From positions 62,001 to 126,000 of the forward strand of contig WHUZ01000128.1 in assembly GCA_015179045.1 (NCBI GenBank): 64,000 nucleotides of DNA. Direction: 5' to 3'. The DNA is from Kalaharituber pfeilii (lineage: Eukaryota; Ascomycota; Pezizomycetes; Pezizales; Pezizaceae). A program made the position numbers and the translations under genes. The notes under the pieces were generated by a model. It did not search any database, was not told where the DNA came from, and saw only the letters and a program-made list of their open reading frames with translations. Positions 54,260-64,000 of this stretch are shown piece by piece (the stretch's first letter is position 1; the number at the start of each line of letters is the position of its first letter).

Positions 54260-55514
54260 CGGAACCTCTCCGGACAGGCAGATTCTGCCTGCCGCTCCCG
54301 GACCTCATCAGGCGATAAACTTTACGCCATGACACTGTGACACAGGTACCAACATTGTGGGGTAGGTAGATCAAATGTTGGTACTTGTTACCAGCATTTA
54401 GTGATGCAAAATAGAGGCTGGGCATAGTCCGTGCGAGAGGTCAGTGACCTGGTGTGGCAACAGGGTATCTTCTCTGTTGAGAGGACAGTTTTGTAGGGAA
54501 AACAGCAGCGTTTCTCTTGGGGGCCTTGGTAAATAGCAATGTAGCTACAGCCTTTCAACCAACGCATGCTATTACAGCAACAAATGCTGGTAATGAGTAG
54601 TATTACTTACTATACCAATACACGCTTCCATGTCACAACAAGCTTGGACCATTGTTTGAATTGCAGACACCAATTCCAATCACTTTAATTCATCCTAGAT
54701 GGCTATTAACTACATCAACCGAACCTACAGCGTCAATGTCTCAAGCTGCCGGATTGTGATCATTGAATATTGACTCATGGCCAAACGGCGCCAGCTGGAT
54801 TCTCAACTTCACATATTGTAGTGAGGTAACTTATTTTTTTTTGGTCTCTGCGATAGGATTGGAGCTTGTATGCGGAACAAAACTATTTAAACAGAGCAAT
54901 GTCATGCCAATCTTTCTAGCGAAGAATTCAAACCTGTAAAGCAGCGTAGCTCATGCAGCAGTTTCAAAATTGTCAGGCTTTGCAGGATATCCTGAACCTT
55001 TTACTACATACACCTGCACCTCAATTGCACACCCTCAAAATGCTCTGCACTGCAAATGAATAAGCTCTTGTGCATCTGGAGTAGTGTACTCCAAATGTAA
55101 CATCCTACGAGCATGAGACAGCGCAAGACGAAGCCTACCAGCAGTGACCGGAACTGATGAGCAAGTAATATGACAGGGTGAGGTACTACAGACAACCCAA
55201 AATTTCATTTTTGTTTCTTCATCTGCTCATTAATTCAGATCTATTTTTCCATTTTTCATTTTTTACTTAATTGAGTAATCATGCATTCAAACTAGTAGAT
55301 CACAGCATGGGCCGACATTTGGTACCCAGTGGGCACGGTACGCACTTACGTCACTAGTCCACTTTAAAACTTGTCTTGCCATATGCCTGTACCAACAACT
55401 GATCATACCTACCCCACAATGTTGGTACCTGTGTCACAGTGTCATGGCGTAAAGTTTATCGTCTGATGAGGTCCGGGAGCGGCAGGCAGAATCTGCCTGT
55501 CCGGAGAGGTTCCG
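54260..55514. mobile_element. MULE-like non-autonomous element
   Basis: Terminal inverted repeats of about 120 bp start CGGAACCTCTCCGGACAGG and contain the inner palindrome GGCAGATTCTGCC. The 9-bp TSD CCGGTGCGA (54251-54259, 55515-55523) is the Mutator/MULE length. About 1 kb of interior has no transposase. Confidence 0.9.
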
Positions 55515-56235
55515 CCGGTGCGAGATGTGGCAACGTGGGCTCAATTGACAGGTATGGCGGGTCCTTTCAAAGTCGCGAGATGTGTGAACATGAGCTTAAC
55601 AGGTACCGCAGGGCCCGGTGCGAGATGTGGCAACGTGAGCTGAATTTACAGGTATGGCGGGTCCCTTTCAGAGTCGCGAGATGTGTGAGCAGGAGCTCAA
55701 ACTGACATTAACACGTACTGCAGGGCCCTTTCGACGGCATGAGAATAGCAGAATGGGTTCAATTTCACAGGTATGGCAGGCCTTCCTCTACGGCGTGAGA
55801 TATGACAACATGAGATTAACTTAACGATACCGCAGGGCCCTTCCGCCAGCACAAGATGTTGCATAATGAGCTCAATTTACAGGTATAGTTTCGTCCCTTT
55901 CAACGTCGCGAGGTGTGCGAACGTGAGCTGAATCTGACACGTACCATAGGGCCCAATCGAGAAAACGAGAATGCACAACCTGTTCGCGCATTGCACAACT
56001 TACTCACACATGTAAACAGGTCTCCCTCGACAGCACGAAATGCTGCAGAATTTCGACGGTGCGAGATGTGGCAACGTGGGCTCAATATCACAGGTGTGGC
56101 AGGTCCCTTTCAACGTCTCGAGATGTATGGGTATGAGCTCAATCTGACGGCTGTTGTAGGGCCCTTTCAACGGCACGAGAATGGCAGAATGAGTGCAATT
56201 TAACAGGTATAGCAGGCCTTCCTCTGCGGCACGAG
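55515..56235. repeat. right part of the 65-80 bp tandem array
   Basis: About ten diverged units (GGTGCGAGATGTGGCAACG, GTCGCGAGATGTGTGAAC and similar). Short ORFs here arise from the repeat. Confidence 0.8.
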
Positions 56236-56537
56236 ATATGGAAGGCTCAAATCTAAGAGGATGCGGTGGAGCAGTGTGGCTTGGAGGGGTGGTGAAAGGG
56301 TACGGCAATGCGGTGGAGCGGTGTGGCATGGAGGGGTGGTGAAAGGGCGCCTGTATATATCGCGATAGCTAGAAATGAATAAATGCTACGAATGAATGAA
56401 TAATTTGATATATACTGCATTGAGAACACATGAGGATATGTACATAGAGTTGACAACGTGGTACTACAGTCACAGTGCACCCCCAACGAGGCCATAGAGT
56501 AAATTGAGTCCCCAACGAGCCCAATCATGTCAACAGC
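56236..56537. other. gene-free stretch
   Basis: A duplicated block of about 40 bp (ATGCGGTGGAGCGGTGTGGC) at 56260-56345; nothing else. Confidence 0.4.
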
Positions 56538-56568
<31 letters not shown>

Positions 56569-56728
56569 TCACATAACCCCGCTTGTAGCACTTGGCCATG
56601 GCAGGGTCCCTGGGCAAGCCCTCATAGCCCGGAGACAGGCTAAACTAACTCTCTACGTACATGGCCCCCACGCGCCGTCGCCCCCGCTCTCCTAGCTTCT
56701 AGAAATTGACCCCCCGCTCCCCTACCTT

Positions 56729-59509
56729 CTAGAACTTGACCCCAGCGAAGAAATTCTCTAAAACGTCATACTCCTCCCCATTCTCAGCCTTTCTTTTCCA
56801 ATCCTTTCCCATGTCGCTCCACCTCTCAAAACCTTCTGGGCGGTTCTCCTGACTTCTGCATCGGAAAGCGAGATGCTCCCCCGTTTGCACCTCCCCACAC
56901 CTGCACCTATCCGATTCCGCCACCCCCAGCTTCTTCAACCACCCAGCACACCTTCCTCGCTCCAGTCGCAATGCAGTGAAGTTTGATGTCGCCATCCTAC
57001 TCCACTCCATGACCTTTCCTCCTCCAAAGCTCTCCACTTCTCTCTTCTCCTTCCTCCACGCCTTCACCCTCTGGCGCACCCCACTTCCGGTGGCCACCTC
57101 CTTCCCCTGCATCACCGTCCCCTTCTTTGCCCACTCATCTGCCTTCTCATTTCCTGCGATTCCGATGTGAGCCTTGACCCACATCAGCTTCGCATCTCCT
57201 CCCTTCTTCTCCCTCCTCGCCACGGCATCCACCACTCTCCTCACATCCTCGGTTTTCCCCTTTCCCTCCCTGCCTGCCTTCTGGATCGCCATGACGGCAG
57301 CCTCAGAATCTAAACAGATCAATACAGGGACCTCCTCCTCCACACTCTCCAGCGCCTTTCTCACTCCCCTCACCTCCCCATCGAACACCGTCGCCGTTCT
57401 CCCCACCACCTCCGCCACGGCTGCCGACCTCCCCCACACCCCTGCTCCCACCTTGCTGTCCTCGATCTTGCTGCCGTCGGAGAAAAGGACTGCCCTTTTT
57501 CTTCCGGCTTCCCCGATCGCGGCTTCCCACTCCCCCCTCGTCTCCACTTCTCCTTTCCGCCTCTCCACCACTTCCACCTCCACCTTCTCACACCCCCCTC
57601 CCCACGAGATCTCCTCCCCCTCCTCCGAGAACCTCGCCCACTGACCTTGCCAGCGGTCCAGCACTGCTTCATACCCCTCATTCTCGACTACCGCCCACTG
57701 CACCCCCCAGTCTCTCCAGTTTCTCGCCTCCTCCTCTCTCTCCTCACTCCCTCCGAAGTCGCCCGTGCAAAGCTCCGCCAGCTCTGACGGCGCCTCCACC
57801 TCCCGGACGATCGCCCTCGCTTGCGCGCCATCCAGGACCGTCTCCACGTCCTCCACTCCACACACCGCACTCACCCCTCCTACCCCCGCTCCTCTCCCTC
57901 CTCCAGCCGCCTTCTTCAACACCTGCAGCTGGACTCTCTCCATCTCCTTCCTCCATTCCTTCTGTCCCCTCCACCCGATCTCGCTTCCCCACATTGCAAC
58001 CGCCCTCACCATCCCCGTGTAGGCTTGCCTCCAGCTGCGTGGAGACATCCCCCAGTTCCGGATGCCCAGTCCCGAGAGAGCCCCCGCCAGCCTCCGCGCT
58101 CGGCTCAGCCTGTTTCGCCAATGTGCGCCAAAGGTCAAGTTCTCATCGAAGATGACCCCTAACCACTTTAGCATCTCCCCCTCTTTCTTCCACCTCCTTC
58201 CCACCCCGAAGGTTATCATCTCCCACTTCGACTCCTCCAGCGGGATCTGGTCTTCCTCCGCCACCTCCGCCATCGCCACCTTCACCTTCTCCCTGAGCCG
58301 CCCCATATCCCAGTACCCGTGCCAGTCTAGGATCGTTGCTGCCAGGTCGTCAACATACGATGGCACTTCTACCTCCGCCCCCATCGCCACCCCCCTCAGC
58401 CTCCTCTCCATCTTCTCAATGGTGGGTGCCATGAAGATGAGGAAGATGACCGGTGACAGTGGTGACCCTTGCGGAACCCCCACGTTCGACCTGCCCCTCC
58501 CTTTCTCCTCGCCGTCCCACCACACTCCGAACTCCCTGCCTCCCATAAACTCCTCCAGCCACCTCCGCTTCTTTCTCACCCCCTCGCTCCCCCTCTCCTC
58601 AATCCTTCTCAGAACCACCTCCTTCCTCACGATGTTAAAGCCTCCTTTAACATCCGCCGTCACCCACGCTGCTCCCCCCCCCTTGTGCAGGCACCTCTGC
58701 ACCTTTGTTACCGCCCTCGCCATCGCCTGGATCGCATTCCTCCGCTTGCGTGCTCCTAGCTGGAGCCTGTGGAAGAGTCGGTCTTCTTTCTGTAGCCTGC
58801 TGGCCATGACTTTCTCCCCGATCTTCCCGATACAGTTAATCAGGTTGATTGGCCTCCACGCTTTCGCCGTCTTGATGTCCTTGCCTGGCTTCGGTATCAT
58901 GACGACCCTCATCTCTCTCCACTCCGCTGGGGACCTGTTCCGGATCCAGTTTTCGGCGATCTCCCTCACTAACTCATCCCCGATGGGAGTCTTCAGGGCA
59001 GCTTTGATCAATCGGTATCCGATTCCGTCGGGTCCCGGTGCCGAATTGTTTTTGGTGCCCTGCAACGCAGCCCTCACTTCTCCTTCTACTCTCTCCCTCT
59101 CCCTCTCATCCCCCTCCTCCTCCGCTTCCCCCTCCCCCACCTCCTCCCCCGCCTCTGCCTCCCCCTCTTCCCTCCACGCAAAATTCCTCTCCACCAGCGC
59201 CCTCACCTTCTCTCCGTCCCCCTCCAACTCCCTCCCCTCCTCATCTTTCAACCTTCCCATCCTCTCCTTTCCTCCGAAAGGGTCCTTCGCCACCCTCACC
59301 ACCCTCCATGGGTCGCTATACCCTTCCTCTTCTACGAACTCCCTCCAGCACTTCTTCTTCTCCTCCCGGATCTTCCACTTCATCCTTTGCACCGCCGCCT
59401 TCCAACCCCTCACCCTCTCCCCCTCCGTCAACCTCGCTCTGGCCCCTATCCCCCCCGTGCCAGCCTGTTGACTTCTTTCCTCATCTCCTCTATCTCTTCC
59501 GTCCACCAC
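56729..59509 (-). CDS. LINE-B copy 2 ORF2: reverse transcriptase-RNase H, 926 codons open
   Basis: The longest intact LINE frame in the window. Residue positions: SAPGPDGIGYRLIKAAL (about 155-171), AAWVTADVKGGFN (about 279-291, catalytic Asp), GVPQGSPLSP (about 343-352), SYVDDLAATI (about 382-391), RNase H LFSDGSKIED (about 673), CLDSEAAV (about 731) and KAHIGIAGNEKADEW (about 778-792), zinc motif CRCGEVQTGEHLAFRC (about 868-883), with all usual catalytic acids kept. The ATG at 59509 is only the first in the frame. The endonuclease upstream is frameshifted and truncated, so the copy cannot be fully autonomous, but its enzyme core could act in trans. Confidence 0.9.
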   Translation of the reverse strand: MVDGRDRGDEERSQQAGTGGIGARARLTEGERVRGWKAAVQRMKWKIREEKKKCWREFVEEEGYSDPWRVVRVAKDPFGGKERMGRLKDEEGRELEGDGEKVRALVERNFAWREEGEAEAGEEVGEGEAEEEGDERERERVEGEVRAALQGTKNNSAPGPDGIGYRLIKAALKTPIGDELVREIAENWIRNRSPAEWREMRVVMIPKPGKDIKTAKAWRPINLINCIGKIGEKVMASRLQKEDRLFHRLQLGARKRRNAIQAMARAVTKVQRCLHKGGGAAWVTADVKGGFNIVRKEVVLRRIEERGSEGVRKKRRWLEEFMGGREFGVWWDGEEKGRGRSNVGVPQGSPLSPVIFLIFMAPTIEKMERRLRGVAMGAEVEVPSYVDDLAATILDWHGYWDMGRLREKVKVAMAEVAEEDQIPLEESKWEMITFGVGRRWKKEGEMLKWLGVIFDENLTFGAHWRNRLSRARRLAGALSGLGIRNWGMSPRSWRQAYTGMVRAVAMWGSEIGWRGQKEWRKEMERVQLQVLKKAAGGGRGAGVGGVSAVCGVEDVETVLDGAQARAIVREVEAPSELAELCTGDFGGSEEREEEARNWRDWGVQWAVVENEGYEAVLDRWQGQWARFSEEGEEISWGGGCEKVEVEVVERRKGEVETRGEWEAAIGEAGRKRAVLFSDGSKIEDSKVGAGVWGRSAAVAEVVGRTATVFDGEVRGVRKALESVEEEVPVLICLDSEAAVMAIQKAGREGKGKTEDVRRVVDAVARREKKGGDAKLMWVKAHIGIAGNEKADEWAKKGTVMQGKEVATGSGVRQRVKAWRKEKREVESFGGGKVMEWSRMATSNFTALRLERGRCAGWLKKLGVAESDRCRCGEVQTGEHLAFRCRSQENRPEGFERWSDMGKDWKRKAENGEEYDVLENFFAGVKF

Positions 59510-60135
59510 CTCTTGCTCCTCCCCCCACTCTCACCTCTTTCTCTAGGGACTTCTTCCACCTTTTCAGCCTCTCGTATGCGGTCCCTCCCCCTACCCTCTC
59601 CAACCACTCCTTCCTTTCCTCCTCCCCCCACTCCCCCCCCCACCCTCTACCTCCTCTTCCATCCTCTCCCAGTCAACCCTCACTACCCTGTTCTCCCCTT
59701 CCTCCACCTCCCCTCTCCCCTGAATTCTACCACCAGCCCGAGTGGTCCGACCCCACATCCACCAGGCCCACCCGGTCCACCGTCACTCCCCTTACCCACA
59801 CCAAGTCGATCCTCGACTCTCTCAACCTCCCCTCCACTTCCCTCCTCCACGTTGCTTCCCTTTCTCCCACCAAGGTGAAGCCAGCCCCCTCCATCCTCTC
59901 CCTCAGAATCCTGCCCCTCCCACTCTCCTCCACCCCTTCCAGACTCCACGCCGGGCTGTGCGCGTTCCAGTCCCCACTAGGACGCACCTGCCCTGCACCT
60001 CTAGCACTCCTTCCAGCCACCTCTCAAACTCCTCGTTCCTCCATCTCCCATCCACATATACCCCCCCTACTGCCACCCCCTCCCTCTCTCCCCATACTAT
60101 ATTCCCGTCGCCCCTCCTCCCCCCTCTCCCCTCTA
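59510..60135 (-). pseudogene. LINE-B copy 2 endonuclease remnant
   Basis: The pieces PSGDWNAHSPAWSLEGVEES and LVDVGSDHSGWW lie in different frames. The N-terminal part of the domain is missing because the copy stops at the MITE boundary. Confidence 0.8.
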
Positions 60136-61050
60136 TAGCATTCGCACTCGGTGTGAGTTGTGAGTCGGTTTTTCTGAGTGAGTCAGTTTTTGGGTCGGTT
60201 TGTCATGCCGGAAAATGTACCCGACTCGGCTGCCGAGTGAGCCGGTATGAATTGTATATACGGCGTGATTGAGTTGGTATGAGTTATAGGTACAGCATGA
60301 CTGAGTCGGTGTGATAATGTACCACTACTACTTGGCTGCCGAGTGAGCCGGTATGAGTTGTTCATGCAGCATAACTGAGTCGAGTGATAATGTACAACTA
60401 CTACTCGGTTCCTGAGTGAGTTTAAAGTAGGGTCATGTAACGAACCAACCTCCACCACGGCCGAAATGCTCCTCCCGCACGTGACACGCGAGACCCGAGG
60501 CCCCGAGACCCTGCCACAGCCCGAACTCCTGCCGAGCCGCCGCGTAGCGGCAGTGCCTGAAAGCTCCGACCCTCGCCGCCCGCCCCGAGTCCTTACGCAC
60601 AGCAGCCGCTTGCATCCCGGTCGCTGCCCGTATGTTCCTGCATATTCTCTTGCATCCATGATTCGTCCAGAATGTTCTCCTGCATTAGCTCGAAGTTTCT
60701 CCCGCGCGCTAGTTTGTTCTTCTGCCAAGTTTCTGGGCTCGTTTGATTCTCCTGTATCTAGAATGTTCTTCTGCCAAGATTCCTGGGCTCTCCATAAAGG
60801 AGGCTCATTCCCACGCCCCTCTCTGCTCCTCACGTAACAACTTGTATCCACCCTCAGGCTGTACGTAACTCTGCATACATCTCTCTACATCATATAGCGC
60901 CGACTGTCTCTACCCGCCGTGAACTCCGCTGCCTCCCTGGCACCCGCTGCCTACCCTGTATCTCGACCCCGGCCCTGACCCATTCTTTACAGGTCGGAGG
61001 AATTCTATTAAAGGCTTACACCGACTCAACTCACACCGATGCGAACACTA
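60136..61050. mobile_element. hAT-like MITE with a nested solo LTR
   Basis: The ends TAGCATTCGCACTCGGTGTG and CACACCGATGCGAACACTA are inverted repeats close to TAGTGTTTGCATCGG of the 47183 family. Without the LTR it is about 355 bp. The 8-bp flanks (CCCCTCTA, GTTCTAAT) do not match, so one side may have been deleted or rearranged after insertion, perhaps together with the 5' part of LINE-B copy 2. Confidence 0.75.
60436..60991 (-). mobile_element. solo LTR, family TGTAAAG, copy 3
   Basis: Reverse orientation: TGTAACGAACCAACCTCC...GACCCATTCTTTACA. The TSD GGTCA/GGTCG differs at one base. It has one internal 138-bp-type unit. Open frames in it match those of the other two copies and are not genes. 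Confidence 0.88.
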
Positions 61051-61154
61051 GTTCTAATTAATTGTCAATATTTTAAAACATGAGTACCCTCTTAGAAGAG
61101 CCACATCAACCATTTATAGAGACTCTTTTGGCCAGTCTATGGGGGGTCTGCCGT

Positions 61155-61375
61155 AGCAAAGCAGTACTTCGACGCAACTAAGTAGTACTTCGACGCAACT
61201 AAGTAGTGCTTTGACGCAACCAAGCAGTGCTTCGACGCAGCAAAGTAGTGCTTGGACGCAGCAAAGTAGTGCTTCGACACAGCAAAGTAGTACTTCGACG
61301 CAGCAAAGTAGTACTTGGACGCAGCAAAGCAGTGCTTCGACGCAACCAAGCAGTACTTCGACACAACCAGCCAGT
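61155..61375 (+). repeat. 21-bp minisatellite, about 11 units
   Basis: Unit TTCGACGCAGCAAAGTAGTGC, with variants. On the plus strand it encodes a Ser/Thr/Gln-rich heptad (STQQSST type) in frame with the following open frame to 61645. Confidence 0.92.
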
Positions 61376-61645
61376 TTGTCAACAGTGCAAAAAGCGGATT
61401 TTATATCATCTAAGGAGATGGATTTGGGGGTAGAAAAGAGAAATAAAAACTGGAGACTTCCATGGGAGCATGAAAGTCTAAAAAGAGTAGAAGCTGCTAG
61501 GTGCATGATCGACGAAGGGCCTGAGAACTCTGGAAAAGATGTCCTTGGTCCAGATCTAAGCGGCGATGCTCCATATGGTGACAACCTATTTATAAAAATC
61601 GACTATAATGACCGGAATAAAAGGAAAGACGAGCAACAAGAGTAA
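61211..61645 (+). pseudogene. open frame upstream of the helicase relic
   Basis: After the repeat the frame continues MDLGVEKRNKNWRLPWEHES, VEAARCMIDEGPENSGKD, NLFIKIDYNDRNKRKDEQQE and stops. It may be the N-terminal part of the gene whose helicase core follows 40 bp later in another frame. No domain recognised; confidence in coding is moderate. Confidence 0.35.
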
Positions 61646-61689
61646 AGCAAGCAGAGAGCATAGCGGAGGATCTATACAAGATTAAGCTA

Positions 61690-61930
61690 AAAAAATTGGC
61701 AAGCTGGTATACCATGGGATCTATTCAGAGGCAGGGATGTCATGTGTATTATAGCTACTGGAGCAGGTAAAACTATGATAGCTGTCATGTATGCAGCATT
61801 ATTTGGATCTAGTCATATCCTCTTCATCTCTCCCTTAATAGCACTTATAGAGTTATAGGTAAAGGATGTAGCCAGACATTATGAATTACAACTAATAAAG
61901 ATAAGTTACACCTTGTGTATTAGGATCCAT
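61690..61930 (+). pseudogene. helicase-like (SF2) P-loop relic
   Basis: The frame WQAGIPWDLFRGRDVMCI, IATGAGKTMIAVMYAALF, HILFISPLIALIEL, stop, VKDVARHYELQ resembles the first motifs of RecQ/DEAD-like helicases: a Walker A GAGKT and a motif Ia-like SPLIALI. The stop after IEL is TAG where CAG (Gln) would be expected, consistent with a C-to-T change. Downstream motifs were not found. The transposon-like setting leaves open a mobile-element helicase. Confidence 0.5.
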
Positions 61931-62070
61931 GAGTTCAAGTTCAGATTAGAGTTATAAGGGTAAAGGAGTTATAAAGAGGTTGGTGGTGTGGGGACGCTGA
62001 CATAATGAGGATGTGCGCATAAGAGAGGGAAGCTTGGCATGCGGTGGCACGTGATGGGATGTATGGGTTA
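61931..62070. other. short gene-free stretch
   Basis: No further helicase motifs before the long-TIR element. Confidence 0.3.
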
Positions 62071-63793
62071 GAGTGCTTCACCTAGAAACCGATCATCACC
62101 GGAAACCGATCAAGTCCATTAACTTACATACAGAGCTGCTGTGAATGCAAATGATACTCAAGTGGCCTCAAATTAAAGCCAGAGCATGGGAGAACATAGT
62201 AAATTATTTTCTGCACTTTCTTTCCCGGCTTGTGGCACCTGAGGGTGACATATACTGGAATATATGTAACCCTATTCTGGCGTATACTTTTGAGTAACCA
62301 TATGTGAATGAGATTACCTGAGGCCTTTGCATCTCAATATATCCTCTATTGCTTATGCTAAGTAAGTATACCAAGTCTTGTGATCATTGGACTTATCAGT
62401 ACAGAGTTACTGCCATGTCAAAAAATACATTTTCGCTTACTTAGATTGATGGCAGTATTGAGCTATTATTTGATGAGAAAGATGCACAGAGACTCTGTAA
62501 AGCTATATAATTGTAATACATGCATAGGGAAATATTTTCTGAATAGATTGCAGCATTGACAAATAGTCGGGGCAGTTGAGCACTACAAGATATACATATA
62601 TGTAAAATCCTAACTTCCTCACATAGTACGTAGCAGTGTATGCCAATATGGTCACTGAAGGTTCGGAAACATAGTCTGCTAGCTTCATGTACTATCACCG
62701 CACTGCTACCACTCGATGGGTACTAAAGGGCTGACTCAGAATGAGCACTACATATCGAATATATATGCATATGTATATACCATGCATCGCTATGTGACAG
62801 CAGTAAAATGTGCTGCTATCGTAAAGATGATATGAACTGCTAAGAAGAACTAGTTAGAATTGCTAGTCAAGTTTTTTTTTCACCTAGTAGAGGTTAATTC
62901 TCTGTGCGTACTCTCTCTATTACTTATGCTGTTGAAGTATTCATTTCTATACTAATAAGGGTCTATACCATACGGATTATATTGTATTAAGACAATATGA
63001 GACTTGACTAGTAAACTTATTTCCACTGCCATGTATCTCATAGTATTAGTCCTATAAGTATAATATATATATTATTCACTGCTTATAATACACATTCGAT
63101 ACTTACTCACTGGTGCGTTATAGTAGTCCTATAGGATCTAATGGAGTCATGTATATCCTACATAAGCTTACAAGCAATAGTTATGACAGTGCTAAGGCAT
63201 GTTTCTAAACCTCTAGCGACTCATATTGGGCATACACTACTACGTACTATATGAGGAATTAGGATTTTACATATATGTATATCTTGTAGTGCTCAACTGC
63301 CCCGACTATTGTCAATGCTGCAATCTATTCAGAAAATATTTCCCTATGCATGTATTACAATTATATAGCTTTACAGAGTCTCTGTGCATCTTTCTCATCA
63401 AATAATAGCTCAATACTCCATCAATCTAAGTAAGCGAAAATGTATTTTTTGACATGGCAGTAACTCTGTACTGATAAGTCCAATGATCACAAGACTGTTA
63501 TACTTACTTAGCATAAGCAATAGAGGATATATTGAGATGCAAAGCCTCAGGTAATCTCATTCACATATGGTTACTCAAAAGTATACGCCAGAATAGGTTA
63601 CATATATTCCAGTATATGTCACCCCTCAGTGCCACAAGCCGGGAAAAGAAAGTGCAGAAAATAATTTACTATGTTCTCCCATGCTCTGCTTTAATTTGAG
63701 GCACTTGAGTATCATTTGCATTCACAGCAGCTCTGTATGTAAGTTAATGGACTGATCGTTTCCCGGTGATGATCGTTTCTAGGTGAAGCACTC
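62071..63793. mobile_element. long-TIR element with TA duplication, family 3
   Basis: Ends GAGTGCTTCACCTAGAAAC and its reverse complement, with TA at 62069-62070 and 63794-63795. Inverted repeats are about 565 bp (62071 to about 62645, about 63229 to 63793). GAAACCGATCA occurs twice in tandem near the left tip, with GAAACGATCA forms at the right. The interior of about 580 bp is noncoding. Same layout as the elements at 3569 and 6642, but a different sequence. Confidence 0.85.
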
Positions 63794-63795
63794 TA

Positions 63796-64000
63796 TATAT
63801 TTGTATGGTTACGGACGTTAGCTAGAAATCATCAATCAATCAAGCAATCTTCTCTCGCACCCGCTCGCACTATCAGTTGTACGTTCGTTCCGCCAGCTCT
63901 CACTCTCCCGGTCTCTCACAGCGGTAGTTATCTATACTCTCTGTCCTCTTACAGTGGTTGATTGTTGTGTTCTGGATGTAGGAGAATGGTAGTCAGCGGT
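63796..64000. other. window end
   Basis: No feature recognised in the last 205 bases. Confidence 0.3.

Larger units (their letters stand above)
56538..60135 (-). mobile_element. LINE-B copy 2, 5'-truncated
   Basis: Poly-T, AAATCACATAACCCCGCTTG and CTTGGCCATGGCAGGGTCCC (B hairpin), then 3'UTR and ORF2. It is nearly identical to copy 1 over the ORF2 body, in the same orientation, about 10.8 kb away. It ends at 60135 inside the endonuclease region, exactly where the hAT MITE starts. ORF1 is absent. Confidence 0.92.

Overview
The window looks like repeat-rich intergenic DNA of a filamentous ascomycete fungus. The basis is short GT-AG introns (about 50-80 nt), a NACHT-ankyrin (fungal NLR) gene with an N-terminal helical domain of the kind fungal NLRs carry, and I/Tad-type LINEs with an RNase H domain. 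Nothing is arranged like a prokaryotic operon, and the species cannot be fixed from the sequence. A Pezizomycete-like (truffle or morel type) genome is only a guess from the transposon load.

Host-type genes are few. They are an uncharacterised two-exon gene at 18053-19069 (+), a single-exon SET-domain methyltransferase-like gene at 27262-28254 (-), and a six-exon NACHT-ankyrin receptor gene at 37545-43704 (-) with 24 near-identical ankyrin repeats and two apparent frame breaks. Several broken coding relics are also present: a 101-codon relic at 12611-12914, fragments at 13.5-14.2 kb, a relic at 32.3-32.7 kb, and a helicase-like P-loop fragment at 61.69-61.93 kb.

The rest is mobile DNA. Two related LINE-B copies (45720-53140 and 56538-60135, both minus strand) carry endonuclease, reverse transcriptase, RNase H and zinc-finger regions; the first also has a gag-like ORF1. 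A second LINE lineage (H) is present only as 5'-truncated copies. The two lineages end in different 3' hairpins followed by poly-A. Those hairpins, often with nothing else, are scattered over the first 45 kb as insertions of about 30-90 bp flanked by 9-15 bp target-site duplications (TSDs). I count 23 LINE-tail or poly-A insertions with visible duplications, about 17 of them tail-only. This population of minimal hairpin retro-insertions, with ORF1-only 'half-LINEs' ending in the same tails, is the most interesting feature of the window.

Other mobile elements: three long terminal-inverted-repeat (TIR) elements with TA duplications and a doubled terminal motif (3569-6135, 6642-7497, 62071-63793) plus an orphan end near 33.07 kb; hAT-like MITEs with 8-bp duplications; a MULE-like element with a 9-bp duplication (54260-55514); three solo LTRs of one family; two LTR-like elements of another; and several minisatellites. 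Insertions are deeply nested. For example, a half-LINE sits in an LTR that sits in a decayed hAT MITE at 33.07-35.35 kb. AT-rich, transition-decayed tracts alternate with GC-rich, apparently unmutated LINE sequence.
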